Source of the DNA: Methylophilaceae bacterium
GTDB lineage: Bacteria; Pseudomonadota; Gammaproteobacteria; Burkholderiales; Methylophilaceae
Direction of reading: 5' to 3'
Assembly: GCA_028823485.1 (NCBI GenBank)
Contig: JAPKBG010000004.1
Location: 62,001 to 126,000 of the forward strand
Length of the DNA stretch: 64,000 nucleotides
Numbering within the stretch: the first letter of the stretch is position 1; each line of letters opens with the position of its first letter. Below, one piece after another: positions 8,966 to 20,666 of the stretch. A program made the translations under genes and the position numbers. The notes below the pieces were generated by a model. That model did not search any database. It saw only the letters and a list, made by a program, of their open reading frames with translations, and had not been told where the DNA came from.

Positions 8966-9844
8966 TTATTTAATAAGGATAATGGTGGAAGTGTTTAGTG
9001 TTTTTCGAATCTGCTGGGCTGTTTTTTCTGCTGCTTGTCTCGTTTGGTAAGGCCCAACTTTTAACCGATATAACCCATCATTATACATGCGGTTAATTTT
9101 AGAAATGTCTTCAATATCTAAGTCATTTATTCTGTTTTGCAATGCAATGGCATTGGCTTCGCTGCCAAATGCTCCAGCTTGCACGTAATGCAGTCCTGCT
9201 ACTGATGGTTGTGCATTAGGCGCTGCCGTTACTTTTTCTGGGGCGGTGTTTTTTATGGCGGCCTTGTGGGGTTCAATGTAATTTCTTGGGTCGATGGCTT
9301 CCACCTCTACCATACCGCTACCTTTTTCAATTAAGCGCAATTTGTAGGCAGCCGCATATGATAGGTCAATTTCTCTTTTATGTTTAAAAGGCCCCCTGTC
9401 ATTGACGCGAACAACAACGGAACGCCCATTCTCAATATTGGTGACTTTGACATAGCTTGGTAGCGGTAACACCGTATGGGCAGCCGACATGCTGTACATG
9501 TCATAAGTTTCACCAATGGCTGTTTTTTTGCCATGAAACATCTTGCCATACCAAGAGGCGACACCACGCCTTTTATAGCCTTTTCCCGTTTTTAGAGGAA
9601 CATATTTCTCGCCTAAAGCGACGTAAGGTTTACTAGAAAATTTGTACAAAGTCTCCACTTTTGGGATCGCATCAGGTATTTCATCCAGATTGCCAGGTGG
9701 TTTTGCATGTGGGCCATCTGTACCGTAGTAACCACCAGTATTGGATGTGCTCGTTTTTGGTGAGGGCTTGGTTGTTCTATTGCCACTACAAGCGATGAGC
9801 GCAAGGCAGCTAACCATTATTAAAAAGTATGTTTTTTTCATCAT
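8966..9844 (-). CDS. rlpA: Septal-ring lytic transglycosylase RlpA, lipoprotein
   Basis: Outer-membrane lipoprotein acting on glycan strands lacking stem peptides. It shows a lipobox (ALIAC), a double-psi beta-barrel domain (GVASWYGKMFHGKKTA to VVVRVNDRGPF) and a C-terminal SPOR domain (HYVQAGAFGSEANA to the end) for septal localisation. I chose ATG 9844 rather than an upstream ATG at 9862, because AGGA is placed seven bases before it and the signal peptide then starts MMKKTYFLIM. It starts four bases after the rodA stop. Confidence 0.93.
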   Translation of the reverse strand: MMKKTYFLIMVSCLALIACSGNRTTKPSPKTSTSNTGGYYGTDGPHAKPPGNLDEIPDAIPKVETLYKFSSKPYVALGEKYVPLKTGKGYKRRGVASWYGKMFHGKKTAIGETYDMYSMSAAHTVLPLPSYVKVTNIENGRSVVVRVNDRGPFKHKREIDLSYAAAYKLRLIEKGSGMVEVEAIDPRNYIEPHKAAIKNTAPEKVTAAPNAQPSVAGLHYVQAGAFGSEANAIALQNRINDLDIEDISKINRMYNDGLYRLKVGPYQTRQAAEKTAQQIRKTLNTSTIILIK

Positions 9845-9848
9845 GCAA

Positions 9849-10946
9849 TTATCCTGACGCAACTAATTTTTTGTGAGTGTGGATGCTCATCAGTATGCCA
9901 AAGCCGAGCAATATCGCTACCATTGATGTGCCACCATAACTAATAAGAGGTAATGGTACGCCAACGACAGGCAGGATGCCACTGACCATGCCGATATTCA
10001 CAAATATATATATAAAGAACGTTAGCGTAATACTGCCTGCCAGCAGCCTTGAGAAGGTGCTTTGGGCTTGTGATGTAATATAAAGGCCGCGCGCAATAAT
10101 GAGACTAAACAGGAGTAATAAAAGCACATTGCCAACCATGCCAAACTCCTCGCTAAATACGGAAAAAATAAAATCTGTTGTCCGCTCAGGTACAAAATCT
10201 AATTGAGACTGTGTACCATTTAACCAGCCCTTGCCAGTTAGTCCACCTGAGCCCTGGGCAATTGTCGACTGAATAATATGGTAGCCCGCACCCAGCGGGT
10301 CTTGCGTGGGGTCGATTAAGATGCGAATACGCCTACGTTGATAATCATGCAGCATTGACCAAAATATGGGCATGAGGGCGCCAGCAGCAACTGCACCGCC
10401 GATAATAATGCGCCAACTTAAACCAGCCAGAAAGATAACAAACAACCCTGATACAAAAACCAGTAAAGAAGTGCCTAAGTCAGGTTGTTTTAATATGAAA
10501 AATACGGGTAGAAGGAGGATAATAAAAGCGATAATAAAATCAGTAACACGCAGTGATGCCTCACGTTGAGAAAAAAACCAAGCCAACATCATCGGGACAG
10601 CAATACGCATGAGCTCTGATGGTTGTAATTTGACAATACCTAAATCCAACCAACGCCTTGCACCATGGCTAATGTTGCCAAACAAAGCCACGCCTATCAG
10701 CAACATAATGCCAAGTAAGTACAACGGTAGCGCCATGCGCTCCATAAATTGTGGTTGGACGTTGGCGACTAACCACAAAATGGACATCGCAATAACAATA
10801 TTCATGAGCTGTGCACTGACTCTGCCAACACTTTCTCCAGAGGCGCTGTATAAGATAAATAAGCCAATCAGCAATGTGAATAGGATGCTACTCATTAATA
10901 TAGAGTCTATATGTTGGCCTAGGCGGTAAACAATACGGTTAATCAT
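9849..10946 (-). CDS. rodA: Peptidoglycan glycosyltransferase RodA (SEDS)
   Basis: Polytopic SEDS-family glycan polymerase of the elongation machinery, partner of PBP2. The 365-residue protein has about ten membrane segments, the family segment GTSLLVFVSGLFVIFLAGL and the C-terminal PLPLISYGGTSM motif. Its start overlaps the end of mrdA by eight bases, consistent with production of the two partners in a fixed ratio. Normal length. Confidence 0.96.
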   Translation of the reverse strand: MINRIVYRLGQHIDSILMSSILFTLLIGLFILYSASGESVGRVSAQLMNIVIAMSILWLVANVQPQFMERMALPLYLLGIMLLIGVALFGNISHGARRWLDLGIVKLQPSELMRIAVPMMLAWFFSQREASLRVTDFIIAFIILLLPVFFILKQPDLGTSLLVFVSGLFVIFLAGLSWRIIIGGAVAAGALMPIFWSMLHDYQRRRIRILIDPTQDPLGAGYHIIQSTIAQGSGGLTGKGWLNGTQSQLDFVPERTTDFIFSVFSEEFGMVGNVLLLLLFSLIIARGLYITSQAQSTFSRLLAGSITLTFFIYIFVNIGMVSGILPVVGVPLPLISYGGTSMVAILLGFGILMSIHTHKKLVASG

Positions 10947-12864
10947 GCGTAGATGCCTCCACGGTTGCCTCTTCTGTTACTTTAGGGGCTTTCTTTTCAA
11001 TGGGTTCAGGCGGCAGCTTTCCGAGCAGGTAGTAGTCCATGAGTTGACGCGCAATTGGCCCTGCTGCAGAGCCACCATGACCGCCATTTTCGACAATGGC
11101 GGCAATGGCGATTTGTGGGTTATCAGTGGGGGCATAAGCAATAAATAAGGCATGGTCTCTATGACGTGCTGCAATGTTTTTCTCATCATATTTTTCATTT
11201 TGCTTGATGCCAATCACTTGTGCTGTTCCTGTTTTTGCTGCAATGCTATAACCCGCATTTCTACCAACACTGGAGGCAGTGCCCCCTGGTAACGTTACAT
11301 CTACCATGGCTGTTTTGACTGTTTCTAAATTACTCTCATTTAATGCTATTTGATCGGTCACAACAGGTTTTATTGGGGTTGTTTCTCCTGTTTTTACATC
11401 AGTAATGGCAGTGACTAGATGAGGCTTCATGGCCGTGCCTCTGTTAGCTAGGACGGCGGTTGCATAAGCAAGTTGCAATGGCGTGGTTAGGGTGTACCCT
11501 TGTCCGATACCGATAATAACAGTCTCCCCTTTGTACCAAGGCTTTTTGTAGCGACGCATTTTCCATTCAGGAGTAGGCAGTAAGCCACTATTTTCCCCTG
11601 CGATATCAATACCTGTTTTTTTACCAAAACCAAAATGGCGAACAAAAGTGGATAGCTTTTCTATTCCTAATTCGATAGCAAGCCCGTAGAAAAAGGTATC
11701 ACAAGAAATGGTAATGGCACGCTTGATATCAACAAAACCATGGCCGCCAACCTTCCAGTCACGATAGTGATGGGTACTGTTGGGTAGGATGAAGTAGCCT
11801 GGATCTTTGATATGAAATGGTAGCATGCGCTTTCCTGCTTCAAGTCCCGCTAATGCAACGAATGGTTTGAATGTTGAGCCTGGTGGGTAGACGCCTCTCA
11901 GTGGGCGGTTAATCATCGGTTTGTCTGCGGATTCGTTGAGACGTCTCCAATTGGCGGTGTCAATGCCGCCAACAAAGAGGTTCGGGTCGAAAGTGGGCAT
12001 GCTGACTAAGGCAAGGATTTCACCCGTTTTTGGTTTAATCGCCACTAAAGCACCGCGTCGCTCCCCAAAGGCTCTTTCGGCAATCTCTTGCAATTTAAGG
12101 TCAACAGAAAGTGTTAAGTTATCACCAGAAACGGGTGCGGTACTTGACAGCACACGGACGGCTCTGCCATCTGCGTTAATTTCAACCTGTTTGAAACCAG
12201 CCTTACCATGCAACTTTTTCTCATAAAACTGTTCGATACCACTTTTGCCAATATGATCTGAACCTTTGTAGTTAGATAGCGCGCCTTCTTTTTTGAGTTT
12301 GCTAATATCATTGTCATTAATTCGGCCGATATAGCCAGCGATATGCACCCCCAACTTACCATTAGGGTAATGACGATACAGACGTGATTTAATTTCTACA
12401 CCAGGAAATCGGAAACGATTAGCAGCAAATTTAGCAGCCTCAACTTCATTCAATTGAGTGCGGATGGGTAGTGACTTAAATTCATGGTTACTTGCTTTTA
12501 GTTTTTTAAATCGATTTATATCATTGCTCGATATTTCGACTAACTTACTAAGTTGAGCAATTGTTTTATCCAAGTCCTCTACTTTTACAGGGGTGATTTC
12601 TAAAGCGTAGACAAAAAAGTTATGTGCAATTGTTTTACCGTTCCTATCTGTAATGATGCCTCGAGTTGGTGCAACTGGAATCACAGAGATGCGATTGTTT
12701 TCTGCAAGTGTATGGTAATGATCGTAAGCTGTGATTTGTAGAAAATAAAAGCGAATGATAAGTATGCCAAACCCAAGGAGGACAATACCGCCTAGCACGA
12801 TTAAGCGCAACTTAAAATGCTGCAACTCATGGTGATAGTTTTTTAGTTCGGCTCTACGACGCAT
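10939..12864 (-). CDS. mrdA: Penicillin-binding protein 2 (elongation transpeptidase)
   Basis: Class B PBP that cross-links peptidoglycan with RodA during elongation. The 641-residue protein has one N-terminal membrane anchor (about residues 20-42), a dimerisation domain including RGIITDRNG (residues 68-76), and the transpeptidase domain with STFK (S330-K333), SCD (S387) and KTGTA (K544). The Pro- and Glu-rich tail after about residue 615 is probably disordered. It lies six bases after mreD. Confidence 0.96.
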   Translation of the reverse strand: MRRRAELKNYHHELQHFKLRLIVLGGIVLLGFGILIIRFYFLQITAYDHYHTLAENNRISVIPVAPTRGIITDRNGKTIAHNFFVYALEITPVKVEDLDKTIAQLSKLVEISSNDINRFKKLKASNHEFKSLPIRTQLNEVEAAKFAANRFRFPGVEIKSRLYRHYPNGKLGVHIAGYIGRINDNDISKLKKEGALSNYKGSDHIGKSGIEQFYEKKLHGKAGFKQVEINADGRAVRVLSSTAPVSGDNLTLSVDLKLQEIAERAFGERRGALVAIKPKTGEILALVSMPTFDPNLFVGGIDTANWRRLNESADKPMINRPLRGVYPPGSTFKPFVALAGLEAGKRMLPFHIKDPGYFILPNSTHHYRDWKVGGHGFVDIKRAITISCDTFFYGLAIELGIEKLSTFVRHFGFGKKTGIDIAGENSGLLPTPEWKMRRYKKPWYKGETVIIGIGQGYTLTTPLQLAYATAVLANRGTAMKPHLVTAITDVKTGETTPIKPVVTDQIALNESNLETVKTAMVDVTLPGGTASSVGRNAGYSIAAKTGTAQVIGIKQNEKYDEKNIAARHRDHALFIAYAPTDNPQIAIAAIVENGGHGGSAAGPIARQLMDYYLLGKLPPEPIEKKAPKVTEEATVEASTHD

Positions 12865-12870
12865 ATGCGT

Positions 12871-13359
12871 TTAATTCGCCTCGGTTGATTTTGGGTGTGC
12901 AATGGCCCCTAAAACGAACTTTATAACTAGCCAGAATAAAATGCCTGTTACCGCAGGCCAGAAATAATGCCAAGTTGGCATCTCATTACCTGACAGCAGT
13001 TTTAGAATTAAAACGGCAAACTTAGCAAGCACCAACAAAGCAAAGGTAAATGCCAAGACTTGAGTCTCACTAAACAAAACAAGCCTACGTTGAAAGGAGA
13101 GTGCAACATAAGCGGTTAATGTGAACGCTAAAGCATGCTGACCTAATAAGCTTCCTGCTCCTAAGTCGGCTAATGCACCAACGAGCCATGCGGCACCAAT
13201 ATTGCATAAATAAGGTGCGCGTAATAGCCAGTACAACAACACAACTAGCATGAAGTCAGGGCGGAAGACAATGCCTTGCCCAGTCCAAGGAAATAGTTGG
13301 CAAAGTAAGGCAAACAGGAGTGAGCCAAAAACCAGTAACAGATTAGGAGTTTTTTGCAT
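12871..13359 (-). CDS. mreD: Rod shape-determining protein MreD
   Basis: A 162-residue integral membrane protein of the elongasome with about five membrane segments; FRPDFMLVVLLYWLLRAP near residues 32-49 and GALADLGAGSLLGQHAL near residues 61-77 are typical. It overlaps the end of mreC by 17 bases and precedes mrdA by six bases, the standard mreBCD-mrdA order. Confidence 0.94.
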   Translation of the reverse strand: MQKTPNLLLVFGSLLFALLCQLFPWTGQGIVFRPDFMLVVLLYWLLRAPYLCNIGAAWLVGALADLGAGSLLGQHALAFTLTAYVALSFQRRLVLFSETQVLAFTFALLVLAKFAVLILKLLSGNEMPTWHYFWPAVTGILFWLVIKFVLGAIAHPKSTEAN

Positions 13360-14275
13360 CAGGTTTAGCCTCCTCTTTATTTTTTTCTTTTGATGGTGAT
13401 TTTTTCTCAGCCTCTCTATACTCTGGAAGTTCTAGAATGAGCAGTTGTAAATGATGGCTAACTTTTGCGGTAGGCGTACTAATTATTTTGGCAAACTGGG
13501 TTTCTGGATCTTGGTCAATTTTTGTCACCGTTGCTACGGCTAAGCCTGCTGGGTAAATGCCATCCAAGCCAGAGGTGACTAATTTATCGCCAATTTCAAT
13601 ATCAACATTTGTGGGTAAGTAGGGAATGTCTAAAGTGTTGCCGCTTTGTCCAAAGGCAATTGCGCGTAACTGGTTGCGCTCAACTTGTACGGGAATGGAT
13701 AAGCTTTTATCCGTAATCATTGTGACCTCACTGCTAAACGGATAGACGCGCGTTACTTGGCCTAATACGCCTTTAGCATCGACCACAGCCTGACCAGCTT
13801 GAATGTTGTGTTGAATACCTCTATTAACGATCACGACATTCCTAAAAGGGTCTCTGCCTGTATGTGAAATATTCGCTAATACTGCTCTGGGGTGAATGGA
13901 GATGTCGCCACCAAGCAAGCTGCGCAAATGTTCATTTTCAGCTTGCAATGTATTCAAGCGTTGCAAATTGACCGAATTCTCAAACGCTTGCTGCTTGAGG
14001 ATGTAATTTTCTTGTACTAATTGGTTGTGGCTGGCAAAATACTTTTTTGAATCCCGAATGAGTTCGCCAGGGATGTTGGCAGCCCGCTCAATGGGGTGTA
14101 ATCCGCCAATTAAGGCTTGGCGGATTTGAGATAGATAGTTTAGTTTTGCATCAACTGCCATTAGGATAATGGATAACGCGCAGAAAAAAACCATGCGTGA
14201 GAGTGCACTGAGCCCGTGAACGAAAAAAGCTGGAGTTTGTTGGTGCTCTAGTTTCTGATGAATGCCTTTAAGCAT
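13343..14275 (-). CDS. mreC: Cell shape-determining protein MreC
   Basis: Bitopic periplasmic scaffold linking MreB and the PBP2-RodA complex. The 310-residue protein has a membrane segment at about residues 28-42, a coiled coil at about residues 80-120 (rich in Gln, Asn and Leu), then the two beta-barrel domains (VVDAKGVLGQVTRVYPFSSEV and GDKLVTSGLDGIYPAGLAVA). The last 25 residues are Lys/Glu-rich and probably disordered. It lies 32 bases after mreB. Confidence 0.95.
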   Translation of the reverse strand: MLKGIHQKLEHQQTPAFFVHGLSALSRMVFFCALSIILMAVDAKLNYLSQIRQALIGGLHPIERAANIPGELIRDSKKYFASHNQLVQENYILKQQAFENSVNLQRLNTLQAENEHLRSLLGGDISIHPRAVLANISHTGRDPFRNVVIVNRGIQHNIQAGQAVVDAKGVLGQVTRVYPFSSEVTMITDKSLSIPVQVERNQLRAIAFGQSGNTLDIPYLPTNVDIEIGDKLVTSGLDGIYPAGLAVATVTKIDQDPETQFAKIISTPTAKVSHHLQLLILELPEYREAEKKSPSKEKNKEEAKPDAKNS

Positions 14276-14307
14276 GCTATTGCAGTGGTGTTTTAACTAG
14301 GCAGTCA

Positions 14308-15381
<1,074 letters not shown>

Positions 15382-15514
15382 TCACATGCCTAAAATTAAG
15401 ATGGGATAATAAAATTAAAGTATCAAGGTATAATAACTTATATTCCATTTAAACTTAAGTGGGAATTGAAGTTTATGATACCAAATTTGCAATTCAGAAG
15501 AATGGAACTATTTT

Positions 15515-15802
15515 ATGGCACTTACTATCCACGACATTAAGAGAATTGCGCATCTCGCAAGAATTGAAATTAATGATTCGGAGGCGGACAAAACCCTCAA
15601 CAAAATCACGGGAATTTTAACGCTAATAGAGGAAATGGAAGCAGTGAATACCACTGGCATTATACCAATGTCACATTCTCAAGATGTCGTGCAACGGTTA
15701 AGGGAGGATGTTGTGACAGCGACAAATCAACGTGAGACATTCCAAAAAAATGCACCTACTGTTGGTAGTGGCTTGTATCTAGTGCCGCAAGTCATTGAGT
15801 AA
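15515..15802 (+). CDS. gatC: Asp-tRNA(Asn)/Glu-tRNA(Gln) amidotransferase subunit C
   Basis: Small 95-residue subunit that wraps around GatA and stabilises GatA-GatB contact. The sequence starts ALTIHDIKRIAHLARIEI and contains LREDVVTA, both typical. First gene of gatCAB, divergent from mreB, 56 bases before gatA. Confidence 0.96.
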   Translation: MALTIHDIKRIAHLARIEINDSEADKTLNKITGILTLIEEMEAVNTTGIIPMSHSQDVVQRLREDVVTATNQRETFQKNAPTVGSGLYLVPQVIE

Positions 15803-15858
15803 GTGAACGGAAGTGGACGACCCCGAATTAGACCGCCTAGAATTTAGATAGAAAAGCC

Positions 15859-17328
15859 ATGATTAACCAAAGCCTTAAACAATTAAGCCAAATGTTGGCG
15901 AGCAAAGAAGTGTCAAGCGTTGAAATGACACAAACATTCTTGGATCGCATCAAGCAATATAACCCTGACATTAATGCTTACATTACGCTGGATGAAGATA
16001 AAAGCCTTGCGCAAGCAAAAGCAGCGGATGGCATCCTCGCAGCAGGAACGGCAACGCCACTAACTGGTATTCCCATGGCGCAAAAAGATATTTTTTGTGC
16101 CAAGGATTGGCGGACAACTTGTGGCTCTAAGATGCTAGAAACTTTTATAGCGCCCTATGATGCGAATGTGATTACACAATTTAATCATGCTGGTGCGGTT
16201 AACCTAGGTAAAACTAATATGGATGAGTTCGCCATGGGCTCATCTAATGAGACTAGCTATTTTGGCTGCGTTAATAACCCTTGGGATTTAACCCGTGTCC
16301 CAGGCGGCAGTAGTGGTGGTTCAGCTGCCGCTGTAGCTGGGCGGTTATGTGCAGCAGCAACCGGTACAGATACAGGTGGCTCTATTCGTCAGCCAGCTTC
16401 ATTGTGTGGGTTTACTGGTTTGAAGCCAACTTATGGTTTGGTGTCACGCTATGGCATGATTGCTTTCGCTTCAAGCTTGGATCAAGCAGGGCCTATGGCA
16501 AAATCAGCTGAAGACTGTGCTTTGATGATGAATGTAATGGCTGGTTTTGATGAGCGTGATTCAACGAGCTTGAATCATCCAAAAGAAGATTACACAAGCA
16601 AGCTTAACCAGCCACTGACAGGTTTGAAAGTCGGACTACCTAAAGAATATTTTGCCGAAGGCTTGGATACTGATGTGGCGAAAGTGATTGATAATGCGAT
16701 TGCTGAATATAAAAAGCTAGGGGCTGAATTTGTCGATATCTCATTACCGAATGCAGGCTTGTCGATTCCTGTCTATTACGTACTAGCACCAGCGGAAGCC
16801 TCGACCAATTTGTCACGCTATGATGGCGTGCGTTATGGTCATCGTGCGGCCGAATATGATGATTTGATGGACATGTATATGAAGAGCCGAGCTGAAGGGT
16901 TTGGCGATGAGGTGAAGCGCCGTATCTTGATTGGTACTTATGTATTAAGCGCTGGTTACTATGATGCTTACTATCTAAAGGCGCAGAAAATTCGCCATTT
17001 AATTGCTGATGATTTTAAAGCAGCGTACAAAAAATGTGACATTATCATGGGCCCAACGGTGCCTTCTACGGCGTTTAAAACAGGTGAAAAAACTGATGAC
17101 CCTGTAGCGATGTATTTACAAGATATTTATACCATTGCGACTAACTTGGCTGGGTTGCCTGGGATGAGTATTCCAGCAGGGTTTAGTAAAAGCAGTGATG
17201 GTAAAGACCTGCCAGTAGGCTTGCAAATCATTGGTAGCTATTTTGATGAAGCACGCATGTTGAATGTGGGGCATGCGTATCAACAAGTGACAGATTGGCA
17301 TACAGCCATGCCTGAAGGGTTTGCATAA
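15859..17328 (+). CDS. gatA: Asp-tRNA(Asn)/Glu-tRNA(Gln) amidotransferase subunit A
   Basis: Glutamine-hydrolysing amidase-signature subunit producing ammonia for GatB. The 489-residue protein shows the catalytic lysine in MAQKDIF (about K76), the glycine/serine loop [16 protein letters not shown] and the nucleophile loop [14 protein letters not shown]. Normal length. The stop TAA shares its last A with the gatB ATG, a one-base overlap, so translation is coupled. Confidence 0.97.
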   Translation: MINQSLKQLSQMLASKEVSSVEMTQTFLDRIKQYNPDINAYITLDEDKSLAQAKAADGILAAGTATPLTGIPMAQKDIFCAKDWRTTCGSKMLETFIAPYDANVITQFNHAGAVNLGKTNMDEFAMGSSNETSYFGCVNNPWDLTRVPGGSSGGSAAAVAGRLCAAATGTDTGGSIRQPASLCGFTGLKPTYGLVSRYGMIAFASSLDQAGPMAKSAEDCALMMNVMAGFDERDSTSLNHPKEDYTSKLNQPLTGLKVGLPKEYFAEGLDTDVAKVIDNAIAEYKKLGAEFVDISLPNAGLSIPVYYVLAPAEASTNLSRYDGVRYGHRAAEYDDLMDMYMKSRAEGFGDEVKRRILIGTYVLSAGYYDAYYLKAQKIRHLIADDFKAAYKKCDIIMGPTVPSTAFKTGEKTDDPVAMYLQDIYTIATNLAGLPGMSIPAGFSKSSDGKDLPVGLQIIGSYFDEARMLNVGHAYQQVTDWHTAMPEGFA

Positions 17329-18776
17329 TGGAGTGGGAAGTTGTCATTGGGCTGGAAACGCATGCTCAATTAAAAACAAAAACGAAAATTTTTAGTGGCG
17401 CTTCAACCGCCTATGGTGCTGAACCTAATACGCAAGCATGTGAAGTGAGTACAGCTTTGCCTGGTGTGCTACCAGTGCTGAATAAAGAAGCGGTGGAATG
17501 TGCGATTAAATTTGGTTTGGCGATTGGTGCTGAATTACCGAAGCTCTCTGTCTTTTCACGCAAAAATTACTTCTACCCAGATTTACCTAAAGGCTATCAA
17601 ATTAGCCAATTTGAATTGCCTATCGTTGGCAAAGGTAAAGTGACCATACAAGTGCCAGAAACAAAAAACCAGCCGGCTTATGAAAAGGTGATTGGTATCA
17701 CTCGTGCGCATTTAGAAGAAGATGCGGGTAAATCAGTGCATGGTGCTGTAGAAGGCATGAGTGGCATTGATTTAAATCGCGCCGGAACACCGCTACTAGA
17801 AATTGTGACTGAACCTGATATGCGTTCGGCGGCAGAAGCCGTGGCTTATGCGAAGAAATTACATGAATTAGTGCAATGGATTGATATTTGTGATGGCAAC
17901 ATGCAAGAGGGTAGTTTTCGTTGTGATGTGAATGTGTCAGTGCGAGCAAAAGGGACAACCGAATTAGGCACGCGCCGCGAAATTAAGAACTTAAATTCTT
18001 TCAAATTTATGCAGCAAGCGATTGCTTACGAAACGCAATGGCAAATTGAAACGCTAGAAGATGGCGGCACCATTGAGCAAGCAACGATCTTGTTTAACCC
18101 AGATACGGGTGAAACAAAGGCTATGCGTAGCAAAGAGGGTGCGAATGATTACCGCTACTTCCCTGACCCTGATTTGCTGCCATTAGAAGTGACTGAAGCC
18201 GATAAGGCTAGAGTGCAAGCGGATATGCCGGAACTGCCTTTAGCAATGAAAGCGCGCTTTGAAAGTGAGTATGCACTATCGGCTTACGATGCAATAGCAA
18301 TTACTTCTAGCCGAGCAGTAGCGGGTTATTTTGTCGATACGATTAATGCGGGTGGCGACCCTAAGTTGGCTGCAAACTGGGTCATGGGTGGTATTACCGC
18401 CAAGTTAAACACAGAAGGTAAAAGTATTGCAGACTCACCTATTGATGCGGCGACATTGGCGCAATTAGTAAAACGCATTTCTGACGGCACCATTTCTAAT
18501 AATGCAGGTAAACAAGTGTTTGAAGCCATGTGGACAGGTGGCTTAGATGTTGATGCTATTATCGAAGAAAAAGGCTTAAAACAAGTTTCGGATACTGGTG
18601 CGATTGAAGCGCTGGTTAATGAAGTATTAGCGGCGAATCAAGCAATGGTCGAAGAATACAAAGCGGGAAAACAAAAAGCATTTAATGCGCTGGTTGGTCA
18701 AACCATGAAGGCTTCAAAAGGTAAGGCAAATCCAGCTCAGGTGAATCAAGTTTTGAAAAAGAAACTTGATGCTTAA
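17328..18776 (+). CDS. gatB: Asp-tRNA(Asn)/Glu-tRNA(Gln) amidotransferase subunit B
   Basis: The 482-residue subunit that binds the mischarged tRNA and carries out phosphorylation and transamidation. Typical sequences are [13 protein letters not shown] (residues 2-14), [19 protein letters not shown] and [12 protein letters not shown]; the C-terminal YqeY-like tail ends [15 protein letters not shown]. The AspRS in this window looks non-discriminating, so this enzyme probably makes Asn-tRNA(Asn) from Asp-tRNA(Asn); a role with Glu-tRNA(Gln) depends on whether a GlnRS exists elsewhere. Confidence 0.97.
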   Translation: MEWEVVIGLETHAQLKTKTKIFSGASTAYGAEPNTQACEVSTALPGVLPVLNKEAVECAIKFGLAIGAELPKLSVFSRKNYFYPDLPKGYQISQFELPIVGKGKVTIQVPETKNQPAYEKVIGITRAHLEEDAGKSVHGAVEGMSGIDLNRAGTPLLEIVTEPDMRSAAEAVAYAKKLHELVQWIDICDGNMQEGSFRCDVNVSVRAKGTTELGTRREIKNLNSFKFMQQAIAYETQWQIETLEDGGTIEQATILFNPDTGETKAMRSKEGANDYRYFPDPDLLPLEVTEADKARVQADMPELPLAMKARFESEYALSAYDAIAITSSRAVAGYFVDTINAGGDPKLAANWVMGGITAKLNTEGKSIADSPIDAATLAQLVKRISDGTISNNAGKQVFEAMWTGGLDVDAIIEEKGLKQVSDTGAIEALVNEVLAANQAMVEEYKAGKQKAFNALVGQTMKASKGKANPAQVNQVLKKKLDA

Positions 18777-18901
18777 GTATAAGTTTGAGTTAACTGGCTG
18801 TTAGAAAGCTAACGCTTCTCTTTACGCTGAACTAAGACTTGACCTACTGATTCCCTTTTGACCAAACTCAAGGTAACGTAATTTAACTTCATTTTTTGAT
18901 G

Positions 18902-19570
18902 CTATGTTGTTTTTAGTGTTTTAACACAGTACCTTTTTTGGTAACTGCTTACCGCGTGCAAGTGTTGTGCCAATTCATCATTACTTTCAATATGGGCTAA
19001 TAAATCGTTTAGTTGCGCAATGCTGACGACAGGAAGGGCATTCTTTTGTTCTACTTCTTGTACGGCAGATAATTCACCTAATCCTTTTTCCTGCCTATCT
19101 AAAGCAATGCTCACGCCGCTCGCAATGGCACCATGTGCTTGAATCAATTCGACAGACTCACGTACCGATGTACCTGCGGAAATGACGTCATCAACAATCA
19201 ACACTTTACCCTCTAATGGCGCACCGACAACCGACCCACCTTCCCCGTGGTCCTTAGCTTCCTTGCGATTATAGGCATACGGTAAATTGCGACCTCTTTT
19301 TGCAAATGCAATGGCAATACTCGCTGCTAATGGAATGCCTTTATACGCTGGGCCGAATAACATATCAAACGCAATGCCTGATTTTTCGATGCTATTCGCG
19401 TAAAATTCACCTAGCTTTAATAAGCTATCGCCATCACTAAATAAACCCGCGTTAAAGAAGTAAGGGCTCAATCGGCCAGCTTTAGTCTTGAACTCACCAA
19501 ATTTAAGCACCTGCTGCTCGATACAGAATAGAATAAAGTTTTGTGACAAATTTTGATGGTTAAGTGACAT
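18902..19570 (-). CDS. pyrE: Orotate phosphoribosyltransferase
   Basis: Makes OMP from orotate and PRPP in pyrimidine synthesis. The 222-residue protein has the substrate segment [18 protein letters not shown] near residues 99-116 and the PRPP-binding loop [13 protein letters not shown] near residues 128-140. Normal length. Divergent from xthA with a 25-base gap between start codons, so the promoters must overlap the neighbouring gene starts. The 125 bases between gatB and pyrE (converging) hold no gene. Confidence 0.96.
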   Translation of the reverse strand: MSLNHQNLSQNFILFCIEQQVLKFGEFKTKAGRLSPYFFNAGLFSDGDSLLKLGEFYANSIEKSGIAFDMLFGPAYKGIPLAASIAIAFAKRGRNLPYAYNRKEAKDHGEGGSVVGAPLEGKVLIVDDVISAGTSVRESVELIQAHGAIASGVSIALDRQEKGLGELSAVQEVEQKNALPVVSIAQLNDLLAHIESNDELAQHLHAVSSYQKRYCVKTLKTT

Positions 19571-19595
19571 TTTTTGTATAACTTGAAGGAAGTAA

Positions 19596-20369
19596 ATGCG
19601 TATTATAACGTTGAATTTAAATGGAATCCGTTCTGCAACTAAGAAAGGCTTTTACCCATGGTTATACAAAGTGCAGCCTGATGTGATTTGTTTGCAAGAA
19701 TTAAAAGCACAATCAGATAATTTAACGGAAGAGATGCAAGCGCCTGAGGGTTACTACGGCAACTTCCATTATGCGCAGAAAAAAGGCTATAGCGGTGTCG
19801 GTATTTATTCTAAGCAAAAGCCAGATGAAGTGATTGTCGGCTTGGATATAGAGGATATTGACTTTGAAGGCCGTTACTTAGAGTGTCGCTTCGGCAAGCT
19901 TTCCGTGATTTCACTGTACTTGCCGAGTGGCTCTAGTGGTGATGAGCGACAGAGCTATAAGTTTAGTGTGTTAGAACGCTTTATGAAGCATGTTGAAAAG
20001 CTGATTAAAAGCGGCTTTGAAGTCGTGATTTGTGGCGATTGGAATATTGCCCATCAAGAAATTGATTTAAAAAACTATAAAGGCAATAAAAAGAACTCTG
20101 GCTTCTTACCAGAAGAGCGCGCATGGATGACAGACTTGTTTGATCGTGTAGGCTGGGTTGATGTGTATCGTGAGCTATACCCCGACACAACAGGCGATGC
20201 CTACACTTGGTGGAGTAACCGCGGTCAAGCATGGGCGAATAATGTTGGATGGCGTATTGATTACCAGATTGCAACACCTGCAATCGCTTCAAAAGTGAAG
20301 GCGGCTAATGTGTATAAAGAAGAGCGTTTTAGTGATCATGCACCGTTAATCATGGATTACGATGTGTAA
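19596..20369 (+). CDS. xthA: Exodeoxyribonuclease III / AP endonuclease
   Basis: Base-excision-repair nuclease of the exonuclease-endonuclease-phosphatase fold, 257 residues. The motifs [21 protein letters not shown] (metal-binding Glu), [14 protein letters not shown] and the C-terminal [12 protein letters not shown] are all present. pyrE-xthA divergence is common in betaproteobacteria. A Shine-Dalgarno-like GAAGGAAG precedes the ATG. Confidence 0.95.
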   Translation: MRIITLNLNGIRSATKKGFYPWLYKVQPDVICLQELKAQSDNLTEEMQAPEGYYGNFHYAQKKGYSGVGIYSKQKPDEVIVGLDIEDIDFEGRYLECRFGKLSVISLYLPSGSSGDERQSYKFSVLERFMKHVEKLIKSGFEVVICGDWNIAHQEIDLKNYKGNKKNSGFLPEERAWMTDLFDRVGWVDVYRELYPDTTGDAYTWWSNRGQAWANNVGWRIDYQIATPAIASKVKAANVYKEERFSDHAPLIMDYDV

Positions 20370-20573
20370 GTTATCAAGCTGCCAAAATATTGAAATTTGG
20401 ATTGTTACATAAAGTTTATTAAATGGATTGTAAGGTTATCTAATCAGGAGCGGCTAAGCTTAAGTTTTATTTGACATGCCTACTATGTTTAACCATTCAA
20501 ATTTCAAAATGAATCGTCATAACAATCGCTACAAAATCAGTAGCAAATTTTTGGGTTTGACTGAGTGAAAGTA

Positions 20574-20593
20574 AACTAGCAAGCATGCTAGTT
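20574..20593. repeat. Perfect 8-bp inverted repeat between xthA and ampG
   Basis: AACTAGCA and TGCTAGTT are separated by the four-base loop AGCA. Neither strand has a T-run directly after it, so it is not a classical intrinsic terminator. It could be a protein-binding site or a termination/processing hairpin at the convergent ends of xthA and ampG. The rest of this 297-base gap shows only a short unsupported reading frame. Confidence 0.4.
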
Positions 20594-20666
20594 ATGGCAT
20601 ATTTAATTCGCATGACTAAAAATCCAGATGAGAGGTTAGTTATTAGACGTGCTTTTTGAATAAACC

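Noticed and set aside
20595-20660. Short plus-strand frame MAYLIRMTKNPDERLVIRRAF
   Set aside because: Twenty-one residues, no ribosome-binding site and no recognised family.
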